DNA from: Clostridium sp. 1001271st1 H5
Lineage (GTDB): Bacteria > Bacillota > Clostridia > Lachnospirales > Lachnospiraceae
Reading direction: 5' to 3'
Assembly (NCBI RefSeq): GCF_005845215.1
Contig: NZ_SPHO01000001.1
Location: 481,146-545,145 of the forward strand
DNA length: 64,000 bases
Under the pieces are notes generated by a model. It saw only the letters and a list, made by a program, of their open reading frames with translations. It had not been told where the DNA came from and did no database searches. Shown piece after piece: positions 19,159-27,392 of this stretch (position 1 is its first letter; each line of letters opens with the position of its first letter). Position numbers and translations under genes: made by a program.

Positions 19159-19195
19159 AGGCTGCCGGACAGAGTATGTTCCGGCAGCCTTGTCT
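19159..19195 (+). terminator. Terminator after the TRAP operon
   Basis: The perfect 11-bp stem AGGCTGCCGGA/TCCGGCAGCCT with a 10-nt loop is followed by a T-rich but interrupted tail (TGTCTT). Confidence 0.75.
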
Positions 19196-19252
19196 TATCC
19201 GGGTGAATGGATGCCTTTCATATTAACTTCGCTGTCTATTCATACACTTTTC

Positions 19253-19261
19253 TGGTATAAT
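19253..19261 (+). promoter_or_regulatory. Extended -10 promoter of the sensing triad
   Basis: TGG followed by TATAAT (19256-19261) forms an extended -10 about 30 bp before the binding-protein gene. No good -35 is visible, which suits the extended type or an activated promoter. Confidence 0.55.
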
Positions 19262-19291
19262 AGGATTCAAATGAGACAGGGGCAGTGATAT

Positions 19292-20284
19292 ATGAGAAAG
19301 AAAATGATTGCGGCGTGCTTTGCAGTGATGCTTGCATGCCTTTTATGGCTGGTAAAGGACAGATGGTTTGTTCCGGCTGTACAGGAGACAGAGCATGAGG
19401 GCCTGCGGGTGGGATTATCCCAGGCAGAGCCCCTTACTCCCTGGAAGACAGCTCAGATTAAGAGCTTTAAGGAGGCGGCCAGGCGGAGAGGGGCACAGCT
19501 GATTTACCATGCGCCGGAGGAGGAGAGCCTGGAGTGGCAGATTGAGGATATATACAGGCTTCTGGATTCGGGCATTGATTACCTTATCCTGATTCCCAGC
19601 GCCAGGAAGGGCTATGACCAGGTGCTTCTGGAGGCCAGGCAGAGGGGAGTGCCGGTGATACTGGCAGAGCAGGATGTGGAGATGGAGCCGGAGTATGACC
19701 GGGAAGATTACGTTCTGGGCTATGTTGCTTCGGATTACTATGCAGAGGGAGAGCTGTGCGCGGATATACTGGCCCGGCATTTCGGCATTGAGCCTTGCCA
19801 TACCATGGTTATTCAGGGAGAAAAAACCTCGGCCATGGATTGGGAACGGTACATGGGCTTCATGCACGGCATAAGGGAGCACTCCAACCTGTATATTTCC
19901 AAACGTGTGGAGAGCAGCGGCAACCGGCTCACGGCCCAGAAGGTGACGGAGTCCGTCATTGCCGACCAGGACATTGATTTTAATGCGGTATTTGCCCAGA
20001 GCGATGAGGACGGTCTGGGGGTCCTTCAGGCCCTTAAGCTGGCGGGCATGGAACCGGGCAGGGACGTGGTCATTGTGTCTATCGGCGGCATACAGGATGT
20101 GTTTAAGGCCATTATTGCCCGGGAGTACCTGGCCACGGTAAAAAGCAGTCCGGAATACGGGGATGCGGTATTTGACATCATAAACAGGCACCGGAGGGGA
20201 GAAAAGCCGGACCGCCAGACCATGGTAAAGCACCGGGAATACACCGTGGATAATGCGGAGGAATTGTTTGAAGATGCGTATTAG
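19292..20284 (+). CDS. Sugar-type periplasmic binding protein of a sensory triad
   Basis: 330-aa protein with one N-terminal hydrophobic segment (about 5-22) and a RbsB/LacI-like binding fold. Typical blocks are QIKSFKEAARRRGAQLIYHA, DIYRLLDSGIDYLILIPSA and the hinge GVPVILAEQDVEMEPEYD. There is no clear lipobox, so it is probably membrane-tethered. No ABC permease adjoins. It overlaps the histidine kinase gene by 11 nt, so it likely presents a ligand to that kinase rather than serving transport. Confidence 0.8.
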   Translation: MRKKMIAACFAVMLACLLWLVKDRWFVPAVQETEHEGLRVGLSQAEPLTPWKTAQIKSFKEAARRRGAQLIYHAPEEESLEWQIEDIYRLLDSGIDYLILIPSARKGYDQVLLEARQRGVPVILAEQDVEMEPEYDREDYVLGYVASDYYAEGELCADILARHFGIEPCHTMVIQGEKTSAMDWERYMGFMHGIREHSNLYISKRVESSGNRLTAQKVTESVIADQDIDFNAVFAQSDEDGLGVLQALKLAGMEPGRDVVIVSIGGIQDVFKAIIAREYLATVKSSPEYGDAVFDIINRHRRGEKPDRQTMVKHREYTVDNAEELFEDAY

Positions 20285-22136
20285 GGAAACCATAAAGGCA
20301 TATCTGAATAAAGGGACAGGTTTTGGGGCCTGCCGGAACCTGGGAGTACGTCTTATGTTAAAGGAGAAGATGATACTTTCTTTTGCTGCTTCCTCCACAG
20401 GCATTGTCATTCTTACCGGCGCCCTTCACTACTACATGACCTCATCCAGAATCCTTAAGGAGGCAGAGGCCACCACGGTCCAGATGGTGGGCAATGCCTG
20501 CCAGGACATCAATGAACTGTTCCTCCAGACCTATCAGGTCTGTTCCGCCATGAACGACAATATCAGTATGCAGAAGCTTATACGGCGCCAGTTCCGTTCC
20601 ATAAAGGAGATGTATTCCTACGATTTGGAGGGAAGCATGGAACTGATGGTGCTTCCCTCCTATAACCGGGACATTTTCGGCGTATATGTGCTGGGGGACA
20701 ATGGGGGACGTTATAAGAGCAATTCATCATCCTTCCTGGTGTCGGACCCCAGGGACACGGACTGGTACCGCATCATCCATGCCACGGGACAGGCCCAGTG
20801 GTTTCCGCCCCATGAAAATTCCTATGTGGTCAGCACGCCATACACATCCTATGTATCCATGGGAATTCCATTCATTGACAAGGCCACGGGACGGACCAAG
20901 GGGGTGGTCCTGGCGGATATTGACTCCGACAAGCTGTCAGACATTGCAGCCAGGGCGGTCAGCGGCACAGGGGATGTGTTTCTGATGGATGAACGGAACC
21001 GGATTATGAACCTGACAGCAGGAGAAGGACCCTGGAAGGACCGGGAGGGAGTTGAGAAGGCGCGCCGGATGGTGGAGGACAATTTAAGTGAAATACCGGA
21101 ATACGGCGTGTCCCATGTGCTGAAGGACAAGAGGCAGCTGGTGGTCTACCAGACCCTGAACCAGACGGACTGGAAAATCGTGGGCGTCATACCAAAGGCA
21201 TCCATTACCCGGTCCGTGGAATATATCAAGGTGCTCATGATTATGCTTCTGGCCCTGGCAGCGGCCATATCCATGATACTGTCCGAGAGGGTGGCTGATT
21301 CAGTTACCAGACCCCTGTTTACGCTGGTAAAAGCCATGGAACAGGTGTGCTCCGGCAACCTGGATACATCGGTTGAGACAGAGCGGAGGGATGAAATCGG
21401 GGTGCTGTATGATTCCTTTAACCATATGACCGGTGAGATGAAGAACCTGATTGACGCCATATACCGGGAACAGGAGAAGCTGAGGCGGGAGGAGCTAAAG
21501 GCCCTGCAGGCTCAGATTAATCCCCACTTCCTGTACAACACCCTGGATTCCATTATCTGGTCCCTGAGGATGCAGCAGGTGGAGGAGAGCATTGAGATGC
21601 TGACAGCCCTGACAGACTTTTTCAAGATAAGCCTCAGCAAGGGGCGTGACATCATCACCGTGGAGGAAGAGGTAAAGCACATAAAGAGCTATCTGAGCAT
21701 CCAGCACCGGCGGTATCAGGAGAAATTCGACTATGACATCAATGTGGACCCCTCCGTGCTGTCATGCAGGACGCCCAAGCTTATATTGCAGCCAGTGGTG
21801 GAGAATGCCATTTACCACGGAATCAAGCCCATGGAGGAGAAAGGGTATATTTATATCCATATTTTCCCGCAGGAAGGGGATGTCATATTACAGGTGCAGG
21901 ATACGGGCCTGGGCATGGATGAGGACGCCTGCAGACGTCTGAACCAGGAGCTGGATACCATATCCTCGGACCAGCAGGGCACCGGCTATGGGGTGCGCAA
22001 TGTGAACGACAAGATTAAGATAGTATACGGCAGGAAATATGGGGTGTCCATAGAGTCAGCCAGGGGCGAGGGGACCGTGGTGACCCTGCGGATTGGGAAA
22101 AAGGGGGAGGCGTCAGATGAGAGCAATTATCTGTGA
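20274..22136 (+). CDS. YesM-type sensor histidine kinase
   Basis: 620-aa membrane kinase. A first transmembrane segment (about 30-50) leads to an extracellular Cache-like sensor, then a second helix (about 320-340), a HAMP linker and a HisKA_7TM-less His_kinase domain. The phospho-accepting His418 lies in AQINPHFLYNTLDSI; N-box VVENAIYHGIKP and G-boxes DTGLGMD and GTGYGVRNVNDK bind ATP. ATG 20274 follows GGAGGA; in-frame ATG 20253 lacks a good site. Its partner regulator overlaps its end by 20 nt. Confidence 0.9.
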   Translation: MRIRETIKAYLNKGTGFGACRNLGVRLMLKEKMILSFAASSTGIVILTGALHYYMTSSRILKEAEATTVQMVGNACQDINELFLQTYQVCSAMNDNISMQKLIRRQFRSIKEMYSYDLEGSMELMVLPSYNRDIFGVYVLGDNGGRYKSNSSSFLVSDPRDTDWYRIIHATGQAQWFPPHENSYVVSTPYTSYVSMGIPFIDKATGRTKGVVLADIDSDKLSDIAARAVSGTGDVFLMDERNRIMNLTAGEGPWKDREGVEKARRMVEDNLSEIPEYGVSHVLKDKRQLVVYQTLNQTDWKIVGVIPKASITRSVEYIKVLMIMLLALAAAISMILSERVADSVTRPLFTLVKAMEQVCSGNLDTSVETERRDEIGVLYDSFNHMTGEMKNLIDAIYREQEKLRREELKALQAQINPHFLYNTLDSIIWSLRMQQVEESIEMLTALTDFFKISLSKGRDIITVEEEVKHIKSYLSIQHRRYQEKFDYDINVDPSVLSCRTPKLILQPVVENAIYHGIKPMEEKGYIYIHIFPQEGDVILQVQDTGLGMDEDACRRLNQELDTISSDQQGTGYGVRNVNDKIKIVYGRKYGVSIESARGEGTVVTLRIGKKGEASDESNYL

Positions 22137-23643
22137 TGACGATGAGATTATATTAAAGGGTTTGTGCAGCGTCATTGACTGGGCATCCCTGGGCATAGAG
22201 CTGGTGGGAACAGCCGGTAACGGAAAGGAAGGTCTGGCGCTGCTCAGGGAACAGCGGCCGGAGCTTCTCATGACAGACATCCGAATGCCCCATGTGGACG
22301 GACTGCAGCTCATAGAGGAAGGGAAGAGGCTGAATCCGGGCCTCATGGCAATCGTGTTCAGCGGTTATGATGATTTTGAATATGCCAGAAGGGCCCTTAA
22401 GCTGGGAGTCCAGGATTATCTCACCAAGCCCATCAACATGGAGGAGCTGACCCATCTTGCCTCAGACTGCGTCAGGCGGTATGACGAGGCTAAAAAGGAT
22501 TCCTTTGAGGACAGGGAAGATTTACTGCGCAAGCTGCTGATGTACGAGGTAAGCGACAGCGGTCCGTTAATGGAGATGGAGCATGACCACTGCATGGTCC
22601 TTATCTTTGAATCCCAGGACAAGGGCGGGCTTATGGCAGCAGCGGCAGGCCATATGAGGGAACAGGGCGCCTATGTTCTGATGCAGAGGGAGAACCGCTG
22701 TGAAATAGCAGTGATTGCCCCCACCAGGATGACGGTGGAAATGCGGGCAGGTCTCTATCTAAGCCGTACCAGGCAGATGTTTTCAGAGCAGGGCCTGAGC
22801 CTGACCAGTGCCCAGAGCAATGTGCTGCGGGGTATCCGGCTGCTGGACCAATGTTATCAGGAGGCGCATGAGGCCCTGAAATTAAAATACATCAGAGGGG
22901 ATAACCAGAATCTGCGCTTTCAGGATATCAAAGGGGAGGGAAAGGAGAATGACCCGTCGCCCATACTGGATATCGACCTTATCACCCCGGTAAAAAGCGG
23001 CAATGTGAAACTGCTGGAAAAGCGCATGGGAGAGCTGGAGGCGCTGCTTATGCAGACAGGGATGGATTCTTATATCTATATGCAGTTCATGGTCAGCAGC
23101 CTGTACAGCGCGGTCCTTAAGGAACTGGGAAATGCAGGCATAAGCCCGGAGCTGGTGTTTGAGAATCCGGTGGAGGAGTATAAGAAACTGATTGGGTGCG
23201 AGACCATTGGAAAGGCCATCCGGGTGCTGGGGGAGAACCTGAGGCGTATCTGCGAGTATGCGGGCAGCCAGAAATCCGGCGCATATTCCAGGCCGGTGGT
23301 AAAGGCGCTGGGCTATATGGAGGAATGCTACAGCAGTCCCGCCCTGTCCCTGGAGGATGCGGCCGCAGCCGCCGGTCTGAGCAGCGCCAGGTTCAGCACC
23401 TCCTTTAAGAGCGAGACAGGGGTGTCCTTTACGGATTACCTTCTGAAGCTGCGCATGGAAAAGGCAAAGGAGCTGATGCGGGACCCCAACCGCAAGATTT
23501 ATGAGATTGCCATGATGACCGGTTACAGCAACATTCCCTATTTCAGCACTGCCTTTAAGAAATACACAGGCTGCCCGCCGTCGGAATACAGGGAAAAGCA
23601 GCAGGGTTCCTCTGGACAAACCCGTGATTCTGTGTTAGACTAA
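22117..23643 (+). CDS. YesN-type response regulator with AraC DNA-binding domain
   Basis: 508 aa. The receiver domain (about 1-120) has the acidic pair Asp8/Asp9, phospho-acceptor Asp54 in LMTDIRMP and YLTKPIN. A long middle region follows, then an AraC helix-turn-helix pair (about 400-500: LEDAAAAAGLSSARFSTSFK; IYEIAMMTGYSNIPYFSTAF). It is coupled to the upstream kinase. The adjacent TRAP operon is the obvious candidate target, but no operator was identified. The end of this gene carries the rnpB promoter. Confidence 0.9.
   Translation: MRAIICDDDEIILKGLCSVIDWASLGIELVGTAGNGKEGLALLREQRPELLMTDIRMPHVDGLQLIEEGKRLNPGLMAIVFSGYDDFEYARRALKLGVQDYLTKPINMEELTHLASDCVRRYDEAKKDSFEDREDLLRKLLMYEVSDSGPLMEMEHDHCMVLIFESQDKGGLMAAAAGHMREQGAYVLMQRENRCEIAVIAPTRMTVEMRAGLYLSRTRQMFSEQGLSLTSAQSNVLRGIRLLDQCYQEAHEALKLKYIRGDNQNLRFQDIKGEGKENDPSPILDIDLITPVKSGNVKLLEKRMGELEALLMQTGMDSYIYMQFMVSSLYSAVLKELGNAGISPELVFENPVEEYKKLIGCETIGKAIRVLGENLRRICEYAGSQKSGAYSRPVVKALGYMEECYSSPALSLEDAAAAAGLSSARFSTSFKSETGVSFTDYLLKLRMEKAKELMRDPNRKIYEIAMMTGYSNIPYFSTAFKKYTGCPPSEYREKQQGSSGQTRDSVLD
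23613..23641 (+). promoter_or_regulatory. rnpB promoter inside the end of the response-regulator gene
   Basis: TGGACA (23613-23618), a 17-nt spacer and TAGACT (23636-23641) place the start near 23649, exactly where the RNase P RNA begins. The whole promoter lies in the last coding codons of the upstream gene. Confidence 0.7.
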
Positions 23644-23650
23644 TACACGT

Positions 23651-24008
23651 TGTGAGTAGGACAGATGGCCGCTGCCGCGATACCGCAAGGCCGCGGGAGA
23701 GGAAAGTCCGGGCTTCACAGGGCAGGGTGCCAGATAACGTCTGGCGGAGGCGACTCCAGGGACAGTGCAACAGAAATGTACCGCCTTTCAGGCTTCGGCC
23801 TAAAAGGTAAGGGTGGAAGGGCAGTGTAAGAGACTACCGCCCGTCTGGTAACAGGCGGGGCACATGTAAACCCCACTCGAAGCAAGACCGAACAGGAAGC
23901 ATATGGCTGCCCGTCAGCTTCCGGGTAGGTTGCTTGAGGCTGCCGGCGACGGCAGTCCTAGATAGATGGCCATCCAATGACATAACCCGGCTTATCGTCC
24001 TGCTCACA
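23651..24008 (+). ncRNA. rnpB: RNase P RNA (class A)
   Basis: Catalytic RNA that matures tRNA 5' ends. The conserved core GAGGAAAGTCCGGGCT is at about 23698-23713, followed by ACAGAAA, AGAGACTACCGCC, the GGTTGCTTGAGGCT segment and AACCCGGCTTAT near the 3' end. Terminal helix P1 is visible: GTGAGTAGGAC (23652-23662) pairs with GTCCTGCTCAC (23997-24007), with one G-U pair. About 358 nt, as expected for bacterial type A. The mature ends are set from P1 and may differ by a few nt. Confidence 0.96.
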
Positions 24009-24035
24009 TACATTGTTTGGACATGAGGAAAGAGA

Positions 24036-24067
24036 AGATTATGGGAGAGAATCCTGTAATCTTTTTT
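24036..24067 (+). terminator. Terminator of rnpB
   Basis: The 11-bp stem AGATTATGGGA/TCCTGTAATCT (two G-U pairs) with a GAGAA loop is followed by six T residues. Confidence 0.9.
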
Positions 24068-24179
24068 GCATTTAGAATATGTTTTTATGAAAAGGAAACG
24101 AATGAATAGAAACAGTATTCGGAAAATCCGATTAATTGATAGTTAATTGACAAACAATATTGATAATTTTCTGATTATA

Positions 24180-24208
24180 TTGACATTCCCCATATAAGGC
24201 ATTATGAT
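24180..24208 (+). promoter_or_regulatory. Strong promoter of the 125-aa unknown gene
   Basis: TTGACA at 24180-24185, 17 nt, then TATGAT at 24203-24208, with a start near 24215. A second TTGACA at 24147 has no matching -10. Confidence 0.85.
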
Positions 24209-24253
24209 TAATATAAGACAAATAAAAAGGCATTTTGAAAAGGGGGTTTTTAG

Positions 24254-24631
24254 ATGGCGCAGACGGATCCTTTACTGTTACTGGATAACGGCACGCTGGC
24301 CTACATCATTGGTAATGGTGATTACCGCTTTACCAACATTAAATTTGAGGAGGCCAGGGCAATCATCGACATGAAAGGGGAATCAGATGTGGTGCGGGTG
24401 TTTGCTAATCCTGATTTGGAGCACAGCATGTATGAATATCTGGGAATCGAACATGGCAATTTCCAATACATGCCTGTAAGGTCCATGAAGATTGGGCAGG
24501 ATGCCATTGCATTCAAGCTTTATATCACCCCTACGGGAACGCAGCCCATTGTACTGGGAGATGATGGGCAGCAGGCCAAGAAAATCAAAAATATGTATAT
24601 ATACTGTCAGCATGTGGTGCGTCTCAAATAG
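24254..24631 (+). CDS. Small protein of unknown function, weak DUF1874-like pattern
   Basis: 125-aa soluble protein not firmly recognised. AAAAGGGGG precedes ATG 24254. It is monocistronic, with its own near-consensus promoter and a strong terminator, so it is a real and probably well-expressed gene. By eye its order of features (short beta start, G-Y-R-F, I-x-x-E-E-A-R, a helix ending in YEYLGI, then MKIGQDAIAFKLYITPTG) resembles the DUF1874/B116 family, which includes viral cA4 ring nucleases. The family's catalytic His position appears to read FANPD here, so enzymatic activity would not be expected. This similarity is tentative. Confidence 0.6.
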   Translation: MAQTDPLLLLDNGTLAYIIGNGDYRFTNIKFEEARAIIDMKGESDVVRVFANPDLEHSMYEYLGIEHGNFQYMPVRSMKIGQDAIAFKLYITPTGTQPIVLGDDGQQAKKIKNMYIYCQHVVRLK

Positions 24632-24659
24632 AGGATGAGGCAGGCTGAAAGAGCAGCAG

Positions 24660-24706
24660 GACCGTTGTACAGAGGGAGATGAATCCCGTTGTGCAGCGGT
24701 CTTTTT
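24660..24706 (+). terminator. Terminator of the 125-aa unknown gene
   Basis: The 12-bp stem GACCGTTGTACA/TGTGCAGCGGTC (two G-U pairs) contains an inner GGGA/TCCC pairing and ends in TTTTT. Confidence 0.92.
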
Positions 24707-24833
24707 GTCCTTTATACGCAAGTGCGGTAAAAAATACAAAAACATTCAGAAAATAATCATAAGTTTTTAAGAATTGGACGGTATAATAGACACAGCTTAT
24801 ACCGGGAGAATGATGGGAAAGGAGGAACAGGGA

Positions 24834-25877
24834 ATGGAGCAGAAAAAGATGAACTGGAAGGAAATGTCCATAGGGCTCTGTCTGGTGGCTGCCCTGGCCT
24901 GGTTAACCTTCCATGTGCTGCTGGGCAGTCACTCCGTCCAGACCCTGGGCAGTACATTCATGAGGGCGGATATCCGGTTTGTATGCCTGGGTTTTGCCTG
25001 CATGTTCCTCTTTGTCAATTGTGAGGCGGCCAATATCAGGCTTTTAATGAGGACCTTCCGGAAAAAGGTTCCCTACTGGCGGTCCCTGTCCTATGCATTT
25101 GCGGATTTTTACTTCAGCGCCATTACTCCTTCTGCCACAGGGGGACAGCCCATGCAGCTTTACTATATGGTGAGGGATGGCTTTGGAGCTGCCCACAGTT
25201 CATTTTCCCTTCTGGCCACGGCCGCGGCGTATCAGATGACGGTGCTGGTTTACGGGTGCATCATGATTGGAACCAATCTGACCTTTGTCATGGGACAGGG
25301 CAGAATCATAAGGCTGCTTCTGATTTTCGGGGTGCTGGTAAATGGATTCTGTTCAGGCCTTATCCTGTTAATCATCCTCAACGGCCTTCTGGCGGAGAAA
25401 ACAATGCTGTTTATGGTGGGAGGGCTGTGCAGGACTGGAATCATTAAGAACAGGAAGAGGGCGGTGCAGAAGGTGGAGGGCCTGATTGACGAGTACAGCA
25501 GGGGAGGCGCCTACCTGCGGCAGTATCCCCTGGTGGTGGTCAGGATGTTCATACATGGAGCCCTTCAGCTGACTGCCCTTTATATGGTGCCGTACTGTGC
25601 CTGCCGGGCCCTGGGCATATCCGCGGCAGCAGAACAATTCCTGGCTCTCCAGGCCATATTGAGCCTGGCGGTAACAGCAGTTCCCCTTCCCGGCTCCGTG
25701 GGGGCTTCAGAGGGCGGTTTCCTTGCGCTGTACCGCACCCTTTTGGGGGCAGGACAGAGCTTTTCCGTGATGCTCTTAAGCCGTGGAATCAGCTTTTACG
25801 CAATGCTCTGCGTCAGCGGTCTGGTGACTGCCTTTCTGCAGTTTGCAAGAAGGGGAAAGGCTGCTTCCGCAGTATGA
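24834..25877 (+). CDS. Flippase-like integral membrane protein (lysyl-PG synthase TM / UPF0104 family)
   Basis: 347 aa with about eight hydrophobic segments, matching the UPF0104 family (TIGR00374-like) that includes the membrane part of MprF. Family blocks are YAFADFYFSAITPSATGGQP with QLYYMVRDG, and the late LPGSVGASEGGFLALYRTL. There is no aminoacyl-transfer domain, so a lipid-flipping or lipid-linked role is inferred only from relatives. ATG 24834 is chosen because GGAGG lies 8 nt before it; a TATAAT at 24782-24787 is the likely -10. Confidence 0.82.
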   Translation: MEQKKMNWKEMSIGLCLVAALAWLTFHVLLGSHSVQTLGSTFMRADIRFVCLGFACMFLFVNCEAANIRLLMRTFRKKVPYWRSLSYAFADFYFSAITPSATGGQPMQLYYMVRDGFGAAHSSFSLLATAAAYQMTVLVYGCIMIGTNLTFVMGQGRIIRLLLIFGVLVNGFCSGLILLIILNGLLAEKTMLFMVGGLCRTGIIKNRKRAVQKVEGLIDEYSRGGAYLRQYPLVVVRMFIHGALQLTALYMVPYCACRALGISAAAEQFLALQAILSLAVTAVPLPGSVGASEGGFLALYRTLLGAGQSFSVMLLSRGISFYAMLCVSGLVTAFLQFARRGKAASAV

Positions 25878-25898
25878 AGACACAGGCGGAAATCAAAA

Positions 25899-25934
25899 AC
25901 AGGGGACTGCCCGATACCATGGGCAGTTCCCTGT
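25899..25934 (-). terminator. Terminator of the uxaC operon
   Basis: The 14-bp stem ACAGGGGACTGCCC/GGGCAGTTCCCTGT (one G-T pair) is followed, on the minus strand, by TTTTGATTT. It lies between convergent genes but has a T tract only for the minus strand. Confidence 0.88.
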
Positions 25935-25954
25935 GCTGTTATCAAAGATAATAT

Positions 25955-27370
25955 TTAGTTCACTTCATCCAGCTTAAATCCGAAATATTTCACGGAGTTG
26001 TTGTAGCAGATACCCTTTATGATTTCCTCCAGGGCCGTCATGTCAGCGGGATACTCGCCGTTTTCTACCCAGCCGCCAATCAGGCTGCAGAGGATGCGGC
26101 GGAAGTACTCATGCCTGGTGTAGGACAGGAAACTTCTGGAGTCTGTCAGCATACCGATGAAGTTGCCCAGGCATCCTAAGTTGGCCAGGGATGTCATCTG
26201 CTCGGTCATGCCAATCTTGTGGTCATTGAACCACCATGCGGAGCCCTGCTGAATCTTGCCCGGGAATTTCTCCTGGAAGCAGCCGATAATGGTTCCGATG
26301 GAAGCGTTGTCGTTGGGATTCAGGGAGTACAGGATGGTCTTTGGAATCTCGTTGTTGGTGCTCAGTGCATTTAAGAAATCAGCCATCTGCGCACTTGGAG
26401 CATAGTTGTTGATACAGTCAAATCCGGTATCAGCTCCCAGCTTCTCGAACATGTAGCCATTGTTGTCCCTCTTGCAGCCATAATGAATCTGCATAATCCA
26501 TCCCATGGCATTGTACTCCCGGGCAACGAACAGCATAAAGGCTGTCTTGAACTTCAGCTCCTCTTCCTTGGATACGGTCTCGCCCTTTAACCCCTTGGCA
26601 AGGATGGCGTCCACCTCAGCGTCAGTGGCAGGCGCGTACATTACGTACTCCAGAGCATGGTCGGATACGCAGCATCCCATGGATGTAAAGAATGCCATGC
26701 GCTTCTTAAGGGCTTCCTTTAAGGACGCAAAATCAGTAATCTGGACGCCGCTGACCTGGGAGAGCTGCGCCATGTAAGCGCCAAAGGTTGGCTTCTCAAC
26801 GTTCATAGCCTTGTCAGGTCTCCAGGCCGGAAGCACCTGTACGTCGAAGGTGTCATCCTCTGCAATCTTCTTATGCCATTCCAGGGAGTCCACCGGGTCG
26901 TCCGTGGTGCAAATCAGGGTCACGCCTGACTGCTTTATCAGGTTGCGGACGGTCATGGAATCCTCCTGCAGCCTGGAGTTGCACAGGTTCCATACCTCCT
27001 CCGCAGTATCGCCGTTTAAGTAGCCCTGGTATCCGAAATACTTTCTCAGCTCCAGATGGCTCCAGTGGTACAGCGGGTTGCCGATGAGCTTTGGCAGGGT
27101 CTCAGCCCAGGCCTGGAATTTTTCCCTGTCCGTGCTGTCGCCGGTTACATACTTTTCGTCCACGCCGTTGGAACGCATCTGACGCCATTTGTAATGGTCG
27201 CCGCCCAGCCATACCTGGGTGATGGTGTCAAACTTGCGGTCCTCATAGATTTCCTGGGGATTGATGTGACAGTGATAGTCCAGTATCGGCATATTCTCTG
27301 CAAAATCATGGTACAGTGTCCTGGCCATATCCGTTGATAATAAGAAATCCTTGTCCATAAATTGTTTCAT
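25955..27370 (-). CDS. uxaC: Glucuronate (uronate) isomerase
   Basis: Converts D-glucuronate to fructuronate and D-galacturonate to tagaturonate, the entry step of hexuronate breakdown. It is 471 aa, the normal length. The amidohydrolase-like metal site DYHCHINPQEI (His33, His35) is near the N-terminus; later blocks are VWLGGDHYKWRQMRSNG, QIHYGC and SRSFLSYTRHEYFRR. TAAGGAGGAA precedes the ATG. It lies 22 nt downstream of the LacI-type repressor gene on the same strand, so both are probably one transcript under autoregulation. Confidence 0.95.
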   Translation of the reverse strand: MKQFMDKDFLLSTDMARTLYHDFAENMPILDYHCHINPQEIYEDRKFDTITQVWLGGDHYKWRQMRSNGVDEKYVTGDSTDREKFQAWAETLPKLIGNPLYHWSHLELRKYFGYQGYLNGDTAEEVWNLCNSRLQEDSMTVRNLIKQSGVTLICTTDDPVDSLEWHKKIAEDDTFDVQVLPAWRPDKAMNVEKPTFGAYMAQLSQVSGVQITDFASLKEALKKRMAFFTSMGCCVSDHALEYVMYAPATDAEVDAILAKGLKGETVSKEEELKFKTAFMLFVAREYNAMGWIMQIHYGCKRDNNGYMFEKLGADTGFDCINNYAPSAQMADFLNALSTNNEIPKTILYSLNPNDNASIGTIIGCFQEKFPGKIQQGSAWWFNDHKIGMTEQMTSLANLGCLGNFIGMLTDSRSFLSYTRHEYFRRILCSLIGGWVENGEYPADMTALEEIIKGICYNNSVKYFGFKLDEVN

Positions 27371-27392
27371 GTGTGATATTCCTCCTTAAGAA

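Noticed and set aside
23555-23770. Minus-strand frame over the rnpB 5' region
   Set aside because: The sequence is RNase P RNA on the plus strand, which explains the conservation-like structure.
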